Below are positions 1 through 5,723 of a stretch of 10,098 nucleotides of DNA, one piece after another; the first letter of the stretch is position 1; the number at the start of each line of letters is the position of its first letter. The position numbers were made by a program, and so were the translations under genes. The notes beneath the pieces are model-generated. The model worked only from the letters and a program-made list of their open reading frames with translations. It was not told the DNA's origin and ran no database searches. The DNA comes from CAZNQW01 sp964575225 (GTDB lineage: Bacteria; Chloroflexota; Anaerolineae; JAAYZQ01): positions 1 through 10,098 of the forward strand of contig CAZNQW010000140.1 in the NCBI GenBank assembly GCA_964575225.1, read 5' to 3'.

Positions 1-47
1 CACCACCCTATCCTACACTCTTTCCCTACACGACGCTCTTCCGATCT
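1..47 (+). other. Illumina TruSeq adapter with i5 index (artefact)
   Basis: Positions 15-47 match the Illumina TruSeq read-1 adapter, beginning ACACTCTTTCCC and ending CTCTTCCGATCT. The eight bases before it (7-14, CCTATCCT) match the TruSeq HT i5 index known as D503, from memory. Positions 3-6 are one mismatch from the ACAC expected upstream of that index. This is library sequence left on the contig end, not biology. The minus-strand reading frame through it ends in the peptide EIGRASCRERV, a familiar signature of adapter read-through in databases. Confidence 0.97.
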
Positions 48-78
48 CGCTGTACAAGACCGTCGCGCGCGCCCCGTC

Positions 79-169
79 CGTCACCCCCGCCCCATTCGTC
101 ACCCCCGCGAACGCGGGGGTCCACATGCCTCGTGGCCCAAAATGGATGCCCGCTTTCGCGGGCATGACG
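79..169. repeat. REP-like palindromic repeat pair
   Basis: Two short hairpins face each other. The first is ACCCCCGCG/CGCGGGGGT (101-109 with 112-120). The second is ATGCCCGC/GCGGGCAT (146-153 with 158-165, loop TTTC). About 25 bases separate them, and GTCA/TGAC flank the outer sides. A partial extra copy, GTCACCCCCGC, lies at 80-90. Read on the minus strand the unit encodes the peptide MPAKAGIHF, a hallmark of the dispersed REP/BIME-type repeats seen in many Proteobacteria and other bacteria. It is intergenic and not coding. It may come from a different genome than the rest of the contig, because only adapter separates it from the contig end. Confidence 0.8.
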
Positions 170-181
170 TCAGGGGGAACT

Positions 182-230
182 TGCTCGCCGCCCCGTGTTC
201 GCACGGCACCGTCCCCGGGGGCGGCGAGCA
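182..230. repeat. Long GC-rich inverted repeat (13-bp stem)
   Basis: TGCTCGCCGCCCC at 182-194 is perfectly complementary to GGGGCGGCGAGCA at 218-230. The 23-base loop can itself form a small GTG-TTCG-CAC hairpin (195-204). No T tract follows on either strand, so it is not a standard intrinsic terminator. It could be part of the neighbouring repeat element or the end of an upstream transcription unit that was lost. Confidence 0.6.
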
Positions 231-355
231 GGGGGAAAAGGCGCGATCGTGGTCCGGTTGCGCGGACATGGCGGCTCGGACAGGCAGGCACGTAACAATA
301 TTATCGCATATATTAAAAATCTTTACGTTTCATGTAAAATTTTCAATTTGGGGTA

Positions 356-384
356 TTGACAAATTGCGCGAGTGGTGATATAAT
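356..384 (+). promoter_or_regulatory. Consensus sigma70 promoter
   Basis: The -35 box TTGACA (356-361) and -10 box TATAAT (379-384) are both perfect, with the optimal 17-base spacer. TG at 376-377 also gives an extended -10. The upstream 60 bases are strongly AT-rich, resembling an UP element, in an otherwise GC-rich window. Transcription should start near 390-392 and read into the small gene at 437. Such a strong promoter would normally need a repressor, and dyads overlap both the -35 and the start site. Confidence 0.9.
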
Positions 385-390
385 TTTGAA

Positions 391-412
391 CGTGAAAGAA
401 AATCCTTTCACG
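391..412 (+). promoter_or_regulatory. Putative operator dyad at the transcription start
   Basis: CGTGAAAG (391-398) and CTTTCACG (405-412) form a perfect 8-bp inverted repeat with a 6-base spacer, placed on the predicted +1 site. The spacing between the GTGAA and TTCAC cores (10 bases) is longer than in Rex operators, so Rex is unlikely. A second dyad, AATTTG/CAAATT (345-350 with 360-365), overlaps the -35 box. A third, TTTAC/GTAAA (322-326 with 334-338), lies upstream. Operator function is inferred from position only. The transcript could instead form a 5' hairpin. Confidence 0.5.
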
Positions 413-436
413 ACCAAGGAGTAGAAGGAGGCGATC

Positions 437-697
437 ATGAGATTCGATCGGGATATTGGCACCACTCCGGCGCTTATGGTGATCCAGGTAAAGGAAACCC
501 AACAACGTCTGGAACGGGGCGGGATCCGCCGTGTAGCGCGCTCCACGGGGAAACCCCGGTGGGCCAGCCGCGGGCGCAGGCTGCTCTTCTGGTCGGGTCA
601 CTTGCTCGCGAGCCTGGGCGAGCGCTTGCAACAGGTCGGATCGCCCCGGCCCGTCGGGCAGGGACCCCGGTCGAGCTGGGCCACAGAACGGCGCTGA
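437..697 (+). CDS. Small basic protein, unknown function (86 aa)
   Basis: This small gene sits directly under the consensus promoter and has an excellent ribosome site (AGAAGGAGG, about 6 bases before the ATG). The product is 86 residues and strongly basic. Residues 15-35 look helical and charged. Residues 44-67 form a likely amphipathic helix (RGRRLLFWSGHLLASLGERL) with hydrophobic Leu/Trp/Phe on one face and Arg on the other, which could lie on a membrane or on another protein. The last 20 residues look disordered. There is no signal peptide and no full transmembrane segment. I do not recognise the family. The next gene starts 58 bases downstream with its own strong ribosome site, so this is probably the first gene of an operon with the DUF2089 and solenoid genes. 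The start is well supported, but the C-terminal part is low-complexity and less certain. Confidence 0.65.
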   Translation: MRFDRDIGTTPALMVIQVKETQQRLERGGIRRVARSTGKPRWASRGRRLLFWSGHLLASLGERLQQVGSPRPVGQGPRSSWATERR

Positions 698-755
698 TTT
701 TCGACCATCAGGGGGGGGCACGCCCTCCACCCATTCTCTTGTAGGAGGCAAAACG

Positions 756-1130
756 ATGTATCCAGTGATTGGCAAATGTCCCGTGTGTGGGGAGACCCTT
801 TCCGTGACCCGGCTCCACTGCCGGGCGTGCGATTCGACGCTGGAGGGGCAGTTCAGCCTGGGGCGCTTTTATCAACTTTCGCCCGAGCAACTGGCTTTTG
901 TCGAGACCTTTATCCGCTGCGAAGGCAAGCTCACGCGCCTTCAGGATGAGCTGTCCATGTCCTATCCCGCGGCGCGCGCCCGGCTGACCGAGGTCATCCG
1001 CGCCCTGGGCTATGAGGTGCGCGACGAAGAGCCCTCGGTGCCGGCCGAAAAGCGCAAGTCGATCCTCGAGCAGTTGGCCGCCGGTCAGATCTCGTCCGAA
1101 GACGCCGTGGAGTTGTTGAGGGGCAAATAG
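756..1130 (+). CDS. DUF2089 family zinc-ribbon/HTH-like protein
   Basis: The 124-residue product has three parts. Residues 8-25 form a zinc ribbon (C8-P-V-C11 and C22-R-A-C25). Residues 40-86 form a helical segment that looks like a helix-turn-helix (LSPEQLAFVETFI, then KLTRLQDELSMSYPAARARL). Residues 97-123 form a two-helix module (RKSILEQLAAGQISSEDAVELL). This layout matches the DUF2089 family, whose biochemical role is not established; a DNA-binding regulator is a reasonable inference from the fold. The start has AGGAGG seven bases upstream. The gene ends nine bases before the solenoid gene, so the two are almost certainly co-transcribed. Its C-terminal module is related to those in three other genes of this block (at 1140, 5107 and 5724), suggesting it works with them. 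It may be the regulator of the block, possibly acting at the dyads near 345-412. Confidence 0.88.
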   Translation: MYPVIGKCPVCGETLSVTRLHCRACDSTLEGQFSLGRFYQLSPEQLAFVETFIRCEGKLTRLQDELSMSYPAARARLTEVIRALGYEVRDEEPSVPAEKRKSILEQLAAGQISSEDAVELLRGK

Positions 1131-1139
1131 GAGAGCAAA

Positions 1140-2531
1140 ATGCTGGAAAAACGAATCTCGATCCAACAGGGCGAGACCCTGGCGTTGACCGATATGCTCA
1201 GCGACGTCACCATCGCCGGCTGGGACGAACCGGACCTGCTGATCCGCTGGAAAAGCGGCGACGAAGGCGACGTGCGGATCCATGCCACCGAGTCTGGGCC
1301 TGAACTATCGGCCCGCAGCGCCAGCGAGCTCCAGGTGCCGGCCGGACTCCCGGTCTCTATTCGGCAAGTGGCAGGAAACCTGGCCATCACCGGCTTGCAG
1401 GCTCCCCTCCACGTCGATCAAGTTCGCGGGAATCTGACCCTGAACGGTGGGCCCAAAGTCAGCCTGGCCGAAGTATCGGGCAACCTGACGGCGACCCAGG
1501 TGAGCGACCTGCGGTTGATGGGCACCGTCTATGGCGACGCCAACCTTCAGGCGTGCGATCGCCTGGACCTGCAAAATGTGCGGGGCAACCTTCGGGTCCG
1601 GTCCACGGGCCAGGCAACGGTATCGCGGGTGGGCGGCAACGCCCATGTCCAGGACTGTGAAGGGGCTCTATCGGCCCAGCAGATCGGCGGCAATGCCGTT
1701 GTGGCCGGTGTCGGCGGTCCCTGTCGCCTGGACAGCGTGGCGGGCAATCTAATGGCCAAAGACCTGAAAGGCGGCGCCCATGTAGAGCGCATCGGCGGGA
1801 ATTTGGTGCTTGACGGGTCGCTGGGCCAGGGGCACACCTACCATTTTCGGGCCGATGGCAATGCCGCGCTCCGCCTCGGCGAAGGCTCGGGCGCTCACCT
1901 TCACCTGAAAGGACACGGTTCCGTGGTGGCATCCGTGCCCTTGACCGATTCGGAGCGCGAGGGCCATACGTTGACGGGTACCCTTGGCGAAGGAGGCTGT
2001 GAAGTGGGGATCGAAGCGGGAGGCAATGTGGTGATGAGCAGCAGTGTGGGCGGTGCGGCGAACGATCTGGCAGGCGAGATCGCGCGCCAGGTGGAAGAGA
2101 GCTTGCGAGCCATCGACCTCGATGCTCTGGGTCGCCAGGTCAGCGACGAAATGGAGGCCGCCCTCTCCAGGTTGCGGGTCAAGATGCAGGGGGTCAATTG
2201 GGATCGGATCGGGATCCAGGGCCAACAGGCCATCGAGCGGGCCATGGACCGCATGCAGCAGAACCTGGATCGTCTGGCCGAAAAGAGTGCCCGCCAGGTC
2301 GAAAAGCAGCTTCGCCGCCAAGAACGCACGGAAAACCGGGCGAGTCGGGCCTGGGAGAGGGAGGCGTTTGCAGCAGGCCAGCATCCCCCCCAAGATTTCG
2401 AGATGGGAGATCATGGCGAACCCATACCCGAGCCCGATCTGGAAGAAGAACGGTTGACGATTCTGCGCATGGTCGAGCAAGGGCAGGTCACCCCCGAAGA
2501 AGGGGAAATGCTGCTCGACGCCTTGGGCTAG
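1140..2531 (+). CDS. Cytoplasmic beta-solenoid protein with C-terminal YvlB/LiaX-like module
   Basis: The 463-residue product has no signal peptide or transmembrane segment and is probably cytoplasmic. Residues 75-245 are a repeat solenoid. The motif (V/I)-x-G-(N/D) recurs with its last residue at 80, 98, 115, 133, 150, 167, 185, 203, 221 and 241, a spacing of 17-18 (20 at the last step), as expected for one rung of a beta-helix with a Gly-Asn turn. Residues 310-405 are a long charged helical or coiled-coil region. Residues 444-463 (RLTILRMVEQGQVTPEEGEM and following) are the two-helix module shared with neighbouring genes. In YvlB and LiaX of Firmicutes the same kinds of part occur in the opposite order: helical module first, then a DUF4097 beta domain. 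LiaX senses antimicrobial peptides and daptomycin in enterococci. An envelope-stress role here is therefore an analogy. Bactofilin-like self-assembly is an alternative, since bactofilins are also cytoplasmic beta-helices. The start follows GGAGAG closely after the DUF2089 gene. Confidence 0.8.
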   Translation: MLEKRISIQQGETLALTDMLSDVTIAGWDEPDLLIRWKSGDEGDVRIHATESGPELSARSASELQVPAGLPVSIRQVAGNLAITGLQAPLHVDQVRGNLTLNGGPKVSLAEVSGNLTATQVSDLRLMGTVYGDANLQACDRLDLQNVRGNLRVRSTGQATVSRVGGNAHVQDCEGALSAQQIGGNAVVAGVGGPCRLDSVAGNLMAKDLKGGAHVERIGGNLVLDGSLGQGHTYHFRADGNAALRLGEGSGAHLHLKGHGSVVASVPLTDSEREGHTLTGTLGEGGCEVGIEAGGNVVMSSSVGGAANDLAGEIARQVEESLRAIDLDALGRQVSDEMEAALSRLRVKMQGVNWDRIGIQGQQAIERAMDRMQQNLDRLAEKSARQVEKQLRRQERTENRASRAWEREAFAAGQHPPQDFEMGDHGEPIPEPDLEEERLTILRMVEQGQVTPEEGEMLLDALG

Positions 2532-2632
2532 GGCAGGACGCAAACTACTGCAGAATACCATCAGATGGGCAGCATAGCGAAAAACGCACGTTGACAACAG
2601 CATAGGTTTGGAGTGTTGATTCTTTCCGACTG

Positions 2633-2668
2633 TGCTATAATAGAGTTCCCAGTCCATGGCTGGGAATT
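2633..2668 (+). promoter_or_regulatory. Extended -10 promoter with overlapping dyad
   Basis: TGC-TATAAT (2633-2641) is an extended -10 element. No good -35 lies at the usual distance: TTGATT at 2616-2621 leaves only 14 bases, and TTGACA at 2591 is too far away. Extended -10 promoters can do without one. Immediately after it, TTCCCAG (2646-2652) pairs with CTGGGAA (2660-2666). The stem extends to about 11 pairs including G-T wobbles, covering the predicted +1 region. It is either an operator or a 5' hairpin that protects or regulates the message. It would drive the GNAT-MFS-module genes separately from the solenoid operon. Confidence 0.6.
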
Positions 2669-2691
2669 GAGCACAGAGGAATCGATCGCCC

Positions 2692-3753
2692 ATGGCTGTA
2701 ACGGCAGCTCGCCAGGTGTTATCCCAGGGCACGCTCCGGCCCATGAATCCGGCCCAGGATCTGCGGGGCATTGCCTCCTTGATCCAGGAGGCGTTTGCCA
2801 GCGAAATGGATGATCGGGCTCGGGCCGCACTGCGAGAACTCCAGTGGATGGGTCGCCTGTGGCCCTTTGTCTGGTGGTGGGCCCAGGCCGATCCCACGTT
2901 CCAAGATGCCTTTAACGGCCTGGTTTGGGAAGAGCCGGTGCCCGGCAGCCGTCAAGGGCAGATCGTGGGCAACGTCAGCCTGAACCGGACGCCTGGAAAT
3001 CGCCACAACTGGATCATCTGCAACGTGGTCGTCCGCCAGGATTATCAAAGACGGGGCATTGGCCGCAAACTCACCCAGTCCGCGATCGAGCAGGCCCGTT
3101 CGCTGGGAGCCGACCAGGTCTTGCTCCAGGTCCGCGAGCACAACCTGCCCGCCTATCGTCTCTATCAAGAGCTGGGGTTCCGCCCGATCGGCGGTGAGAC
3201 CGAGATGGTTCTCTCCCAAGTGCCGATTGTGGCTGTGCTTGCGGCGCCGGGCTACGAGATCCGCCGCTGGCGGCCCGCCGACGGCCCGGCCGTTCTCAAC
3301 CTGGCTTCGCAGGCGGTGCCCAAGGCCGATCAGTGGCTCAGGCCCGTACGCGCGGCCCGCTATCATCCCGACCTGTGGACTCGAATGGGCGACGGCTTGG
3401 CCGCCTTTTTTGCGGCGCGGCGCACCTATCGGTTGGTGGCCCTGCAAGACAAACACCTGGTGGCCATGTTGTCTTTTACGGCTGGTTTTCGGTCGGGGCA
3501 TCATACCCTCGACCTGCTGGTCCACCCCGACCACGCTGGGCTCTTGGAACCTGCCTTGCTCAGTCGCGCGTTGCGCATCCTGGATGCGGCTCCACCCCGA
3601 CCCGTCAAGGCGACCGTGAGCCGAGATCACGTCCATACCCAATCGGTATTGGAAAGTTATGGGTTCAAGGTGCAGGAAACACTCCTTACCTTGAGCATCG
3701 AATTCACAGAAGAGGGCGATGATGGTCGGTCGCAGCGTTCACACAACCTATAG
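2692..3753 (+). CDS. Tandem GNAT-family N-acetyltransferase
   Basis: The 353-residue protein contains two GNAT folds. GNAT enzymes transfer an acetyl group from acetyl-CoA to an amine. The N-terminal domain (about residues 13-178) is complete. It has motif A VVVRQDYQRRGIGRKL at 112-127, with the Q/R-x-x-G-x-G pyrophosphate loop at 119-124, and a motif B-like NLPAYRLYQELGF at 151-163. The second domain (about 188-345) keeps the shape (LLVHPDHAG, SVLESYGF) but lacks the R-x-x-G-x-G loop, so it probably does not bind acetyl-CoA and may bind substrate. A Trp-rich stretch (W52, W57, W61-W63) lies early in domain one. The start at 2692 has GAGGA about 12 bases upstream, and a Met at residue 18 is an alternative. 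The substrate cannot be read from sequence. The overlap with the following exporter gene suggests a shared job, for example modifying a compound that is then exported, but this is inference. Confidence 0.88.
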   Translation: MAVTAARQVLSQGTLRPMNPAQDLRGIASLIQEAFASEMDDRARAALRELQWMGRLWPFVWWWAQADPTFQDAFNGLVWEEPVPGSRQGQIVGNVSLNRTPGNRHNWIICNVVVRQDYQRRGIGRKLTQSAIEQARSLGADQVLLQVREHNLPAYRLYQELGFRPIGGETEMVLSQVPIVAVLAAPGYEIRRWRPADGPAVLNLASQAVPKADQWLRPVRAARYHPDLWTRMGDGLAAFFAARRTYRLVALQDKHLVAMLSFTAGFRSGHHTLDLLVHPDHAGLLEPALLSRALRILDAAPPRPVKATVSRDHVHTQSVLESYGFKVQETLLTLSIEFTEEGDDGRSQRSHNL

Positions 3754-5089
3754 CCGGCTGTTCCAAAACCGGAGCTTTGTGGCTCTGTGGCTGGGGCAAA
3801 CCATCTCCTTTGTCGGAGACTATTTCTACTTTCTCGCCATCCCCATCATGGTCGAAAAGCTCACAGGCTCGACCATGCTCGTGGGCCTGTCGGTGATTTC
3901 CAGCGCCCTGCCCATGCTTTTGCTGGGGCCGGTGGCAGGGGTCTTTGTCGACCGGTGGGATCGCAAGCGCACCATGTTCGTCGCCGATATCCTGCGGGCC
4001 GCACTGGTGCTGGCCTGCCTGCTGGTGCAGAGGCCCGATCAGGTCTGGATCTACTATCTCGTCGGATTCTTGATGTCGTCGGTGAGCCGCTTCTTTTTCC
4101 CGGCTCAAAACGCCCTGCTACCGTTGATTGTGGCCGACAGGAACGATCTCCTGTCGGCCAACGGGTTGATGCAGATTGTGCAAACGGTCGGGCTGTTAAT
4201 CGGTCCGGCCCTGGCGGGTTTCTCTATCGGAATCTGGGGAGAACAGGTCGCCTTTTTGGCCGACTCGGCAACCTACCTGGTCTCGGCGGCTGCCATCCTG
4301 GCCATCAAGGCCCCGCGCACCACGGCCAACGTCCAGGCCGCCGGTGGGCAACTGAAGGCCATTCTGCGGGAGATGCAGGAAGGGGTCCACTATCTCTTTG
4401 GGAATCGCACCATGGTGGGCGTCCTGCTCTGCCTGGCGGTGGTGCAATTGGGACTGGGCGCCATCAACGTGGCCTGGGTTCCGTTCATGCAGCGCACCTT
4501 TGGGCTCGGTCCCGAGGGTCTGGGCGCCGTCGACACGGCTCAGGGCGTGGGCATGGTCATGGGCGGCCTGCTGCTGGGCTTTTTGGCCGGTCGTTTTGCC
4601 AAACGCCCTCTGGCCGGCTGGAGCATTCTGTTGATCGGGTTCATGATCGCACTGATTGGCCTGGCGCCCCCGGTGTCGGTGGGCACCTTGCTCCAGGTCG
4701 GCAGCGCCGGCGTGAACCCCGCTACCCTCTCTGTGGGGCAGAGGTTGCTCTTTGTGCCCCTGGTGCTGCTGGCTGCCAGCGCCATTCTGGGGGTGGCCCT
4801 GGTGCCGGCCCAATCGTCGGTGATGACCATGATGCAGCTCGCCGTCCCCGACCTGAAACGAGGCCGGGTAGGCAGCGCCCTGAATGCCATCACGACGGCG
4901 GCGGGGCTACTGACCATGGCCATTACCGCGGCCCTGGGCGAGCTGGTTCCCATGCGGGCAATTTACGTCGTGGCAGGCCTCGTGGTGGGGACGGGCGGCC
5001 TGTTGGCGCTGCGGGTCTTGGAAGAGCCAGAAGCGGGCATCGAGGGCCCCGTCGAAGGGATGACCCTCGCCAAGGCGGGCAGTGAATAG
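3722..5089 (+). CDS. MFS transporter, DHA3/MefA-like exporter
   Basis: This is a 455-residue integral membrane protein with about 12 hydrophobic segments and a short central loop near residues 195-215. The loop between helices 2 and 3 carries the major facilitator motif A (G73-x3-D77-R78-x2-R81-K-R). The N-terminus (YSRLFQNRSFVALWLGQTIS) and overall pattern match the drug-efflux branch that includes MefA-type macrolide exporters. These are proton-driven exporters, but the substrate is not deducible. Two adjacent ATGs occur at 3719 and 3722. I prefer 3722 because the GAGGG at 3712-3716 is then five bases away rather than two. The gene overlaps the end of the GNAT gene by 32 bases, so the two are probably translationally coupled. 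The tail after about residue 433 is a short acidic extension. The next gene starts 17 bases downstream. Confidence 0.9.
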   Translation: MVGRSVHTTYSRLFQNRSFVALWLGQTISFVGDYFYFLAIPIMVEKLTGSTMLVGLSVISSALPMLLLGPVAGVFVDRWDRKRTMFVADILRAALVLACLLVQRPDQVWIYYLVGFLMSSVSRFFFPAQNALLPLIVADRNDLLSANGLMQIVQTVGLLIGPALAGFSIGIWGEQVAFLADSATYLVSAAAILAIKAPRTTANVQAAGGQLKAILREMQEGVHYLFGNRTMVGVLLCLAVVQLGLGAINVAWVPFMQRTFGLGPEGLGAVDTAQGVGMVMGGLLLGFLAGRFAKRPLAGWSILLIGFMIALIGLAPPVSVGTLLQVGSAGVNPATLSVGQRLLFVPLVLLAASAILGVALVPAQSSVMTMMQLAVPDLKRGRVGSALNAITTAAGLLTMAITAALGELVPMRAIYVVAGLVVGTGGLLALRVLEEPEAGIEGPVEGMTLAKAGSE

Positions 5090-5106
5090 AGGCCGGGAAG
5101 GAAACG

Positions 5107-5682
5107 ATGGACAACGAACGACTCGAGATCCTGAAAATGGTGGAAGCGGGGCAGATCACCGCCCAGGAAGGGACGCTTCTCCTGGCGAGCCTGGAAGCGC
5201 CCGCCCAAGAGTCGGAGCCGGTGGCTCAGGGTTCGGCCCCAGAGCCCAGGCCAGTGGATGACCGCCGGTCCGGCTTCTGGCGCTATCCGTTCCTGGCCGG
5301 GGGCGCCGTCCTATTCTTGGGGGTTGCCGTGCTGGTGCTTCTTTCCCTTTCGGGCGCGGCAGCGGGCTGGCTGGTGTGCGGCTGGTTGCCGATCCTCCTG
5401 GGGGCTATTGTCGTTTTGGGCGCCTGGTGGTCGAAAAACGCCCGTTGGCTGCATTTGCGGATCAGCGAGCCGGGCGAGAAAAAGCTCGCCATCAGCGTCC
5501 CCCTGCCCTTGACCCTGACCGCCTGGGCGCTCAAAATCGCGCAGCCCTTTGTGCCCCAACTCCACGACACCGGCGTCGATGAGGTGATTATCGCCCTGCG
5601 CGACAGCACCCTCTCTGAACCCTTTTACGTCGACGTTCACGATGAGGATGAGGGCGAACATGTAGAAGTGTGGATTGGCTAG
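5107..5682 (+). CDS. Membrane-anchored YvlB/LiaX-module protein, two TM segments
   Basis: The 191-residue product has four parts. Residues 1-30 are the two-helix module (ERLEILKMVEAGQITAQEG, then LLL), closely matching the solenoid protein's C-terminus. Residues 31-56 are a Pro/Glu/Gln-rich linker. Two transmembrane helices follow at about 61-82 and 87-108. Residues 113-191 form a soluble domain rich in beta-type sequence that ends in VDVHDEDEGEHVEVWI. With two TM segments both soluble ends would be on the same side, probably the cytoplasm. The C-terminal domain aligns with that of the next gene, so the pair are paralogues, one tethered and one soluble. AAGGAA lies just before the ATG, and the gene follows the MFS gene by 17 bases. 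The function is unknown. A sensor or adaptor of membrane state that recruits the soluble partner is a reasonable hypothesis. Confidence 0.82.
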   Translation: MDNERLEILKMVEAGQITAQEGTLLLASLEAPAQESEPVAQGSAPEPRPVDDRRSGFWRYPFLAGGAVLFLGVAVLVLLSLSGAAAGWLVCGWLPILLGAIVVLGAWWSKNARWLHLRISEPGEKKLAISVPLPLTLTAWALKIAQPFVPQLHDTGVDEVIIALRDSTLSEPFYVDVHDEDEGEHVEVWIG

Positions 5683-5683
5683 T

Positions 5684-5706
5684 CTCGCCGGAAAATAACC
5701 GGCGAG
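5684..5706 (+). promoter_or_regulatory. Intercistronic hairpin
   Basis: CTCGCCGG (5684-5691) and CCGGCGAG (5699-5706) form a perfect 8-bp stem with an AAAATAA loop, starting immediately after the stop codon at 5680-5682. No T tract follows, so it is not a terminator. It ends seven bases before the GGAGG of the next gene. It could stabilise the upstream or downstream message or tune translation of the soluble paralogue. Confidence 0.6.
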
Positions 5707-5723
5707 GAAAGATGGAGGAAAAA

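Noticed and set aside
13..291. Minus-strand 92-residue frame
   Set aside because: It starts at a REP-like repeat region and ends in adapter sequence (EIGRASCRERV). Its composition is repeat-derived.
391..412. Rex-type redox operator
   Set aside because: The GTGAA and TTCAC cores are 10 bases apart rather than the six typical of Rex sites, and the flanking TT/AA are missing.
2591..2641. TTGACA at 2591 as the -35 of the GNAT promoter
   Set aside because: It is 39 bases from the TATAAT, far beyond a working spacer.
1749..2897. Minus-strand 382-residue open frame opposite the solenoid gene
   Set aside because: It is the antisense of a well-supported gene with a clear repeat structure. It crosses the intergenic promoter and has no recognisable domain.
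2719..3642. Minus-strand 307-residue open frame opposite the GNAT gene
   Set aside because: It is an antisense shadow. The plus frame has intact GNAT motifs.
3787..5085. 432-residue frame in another plus frame within the MFS gene
   Set aside because: Its Gly/Arg/His-rich low-complexity composition is typical of a shifted GC-rich frame. The MFS frame has TM helices and motif A.
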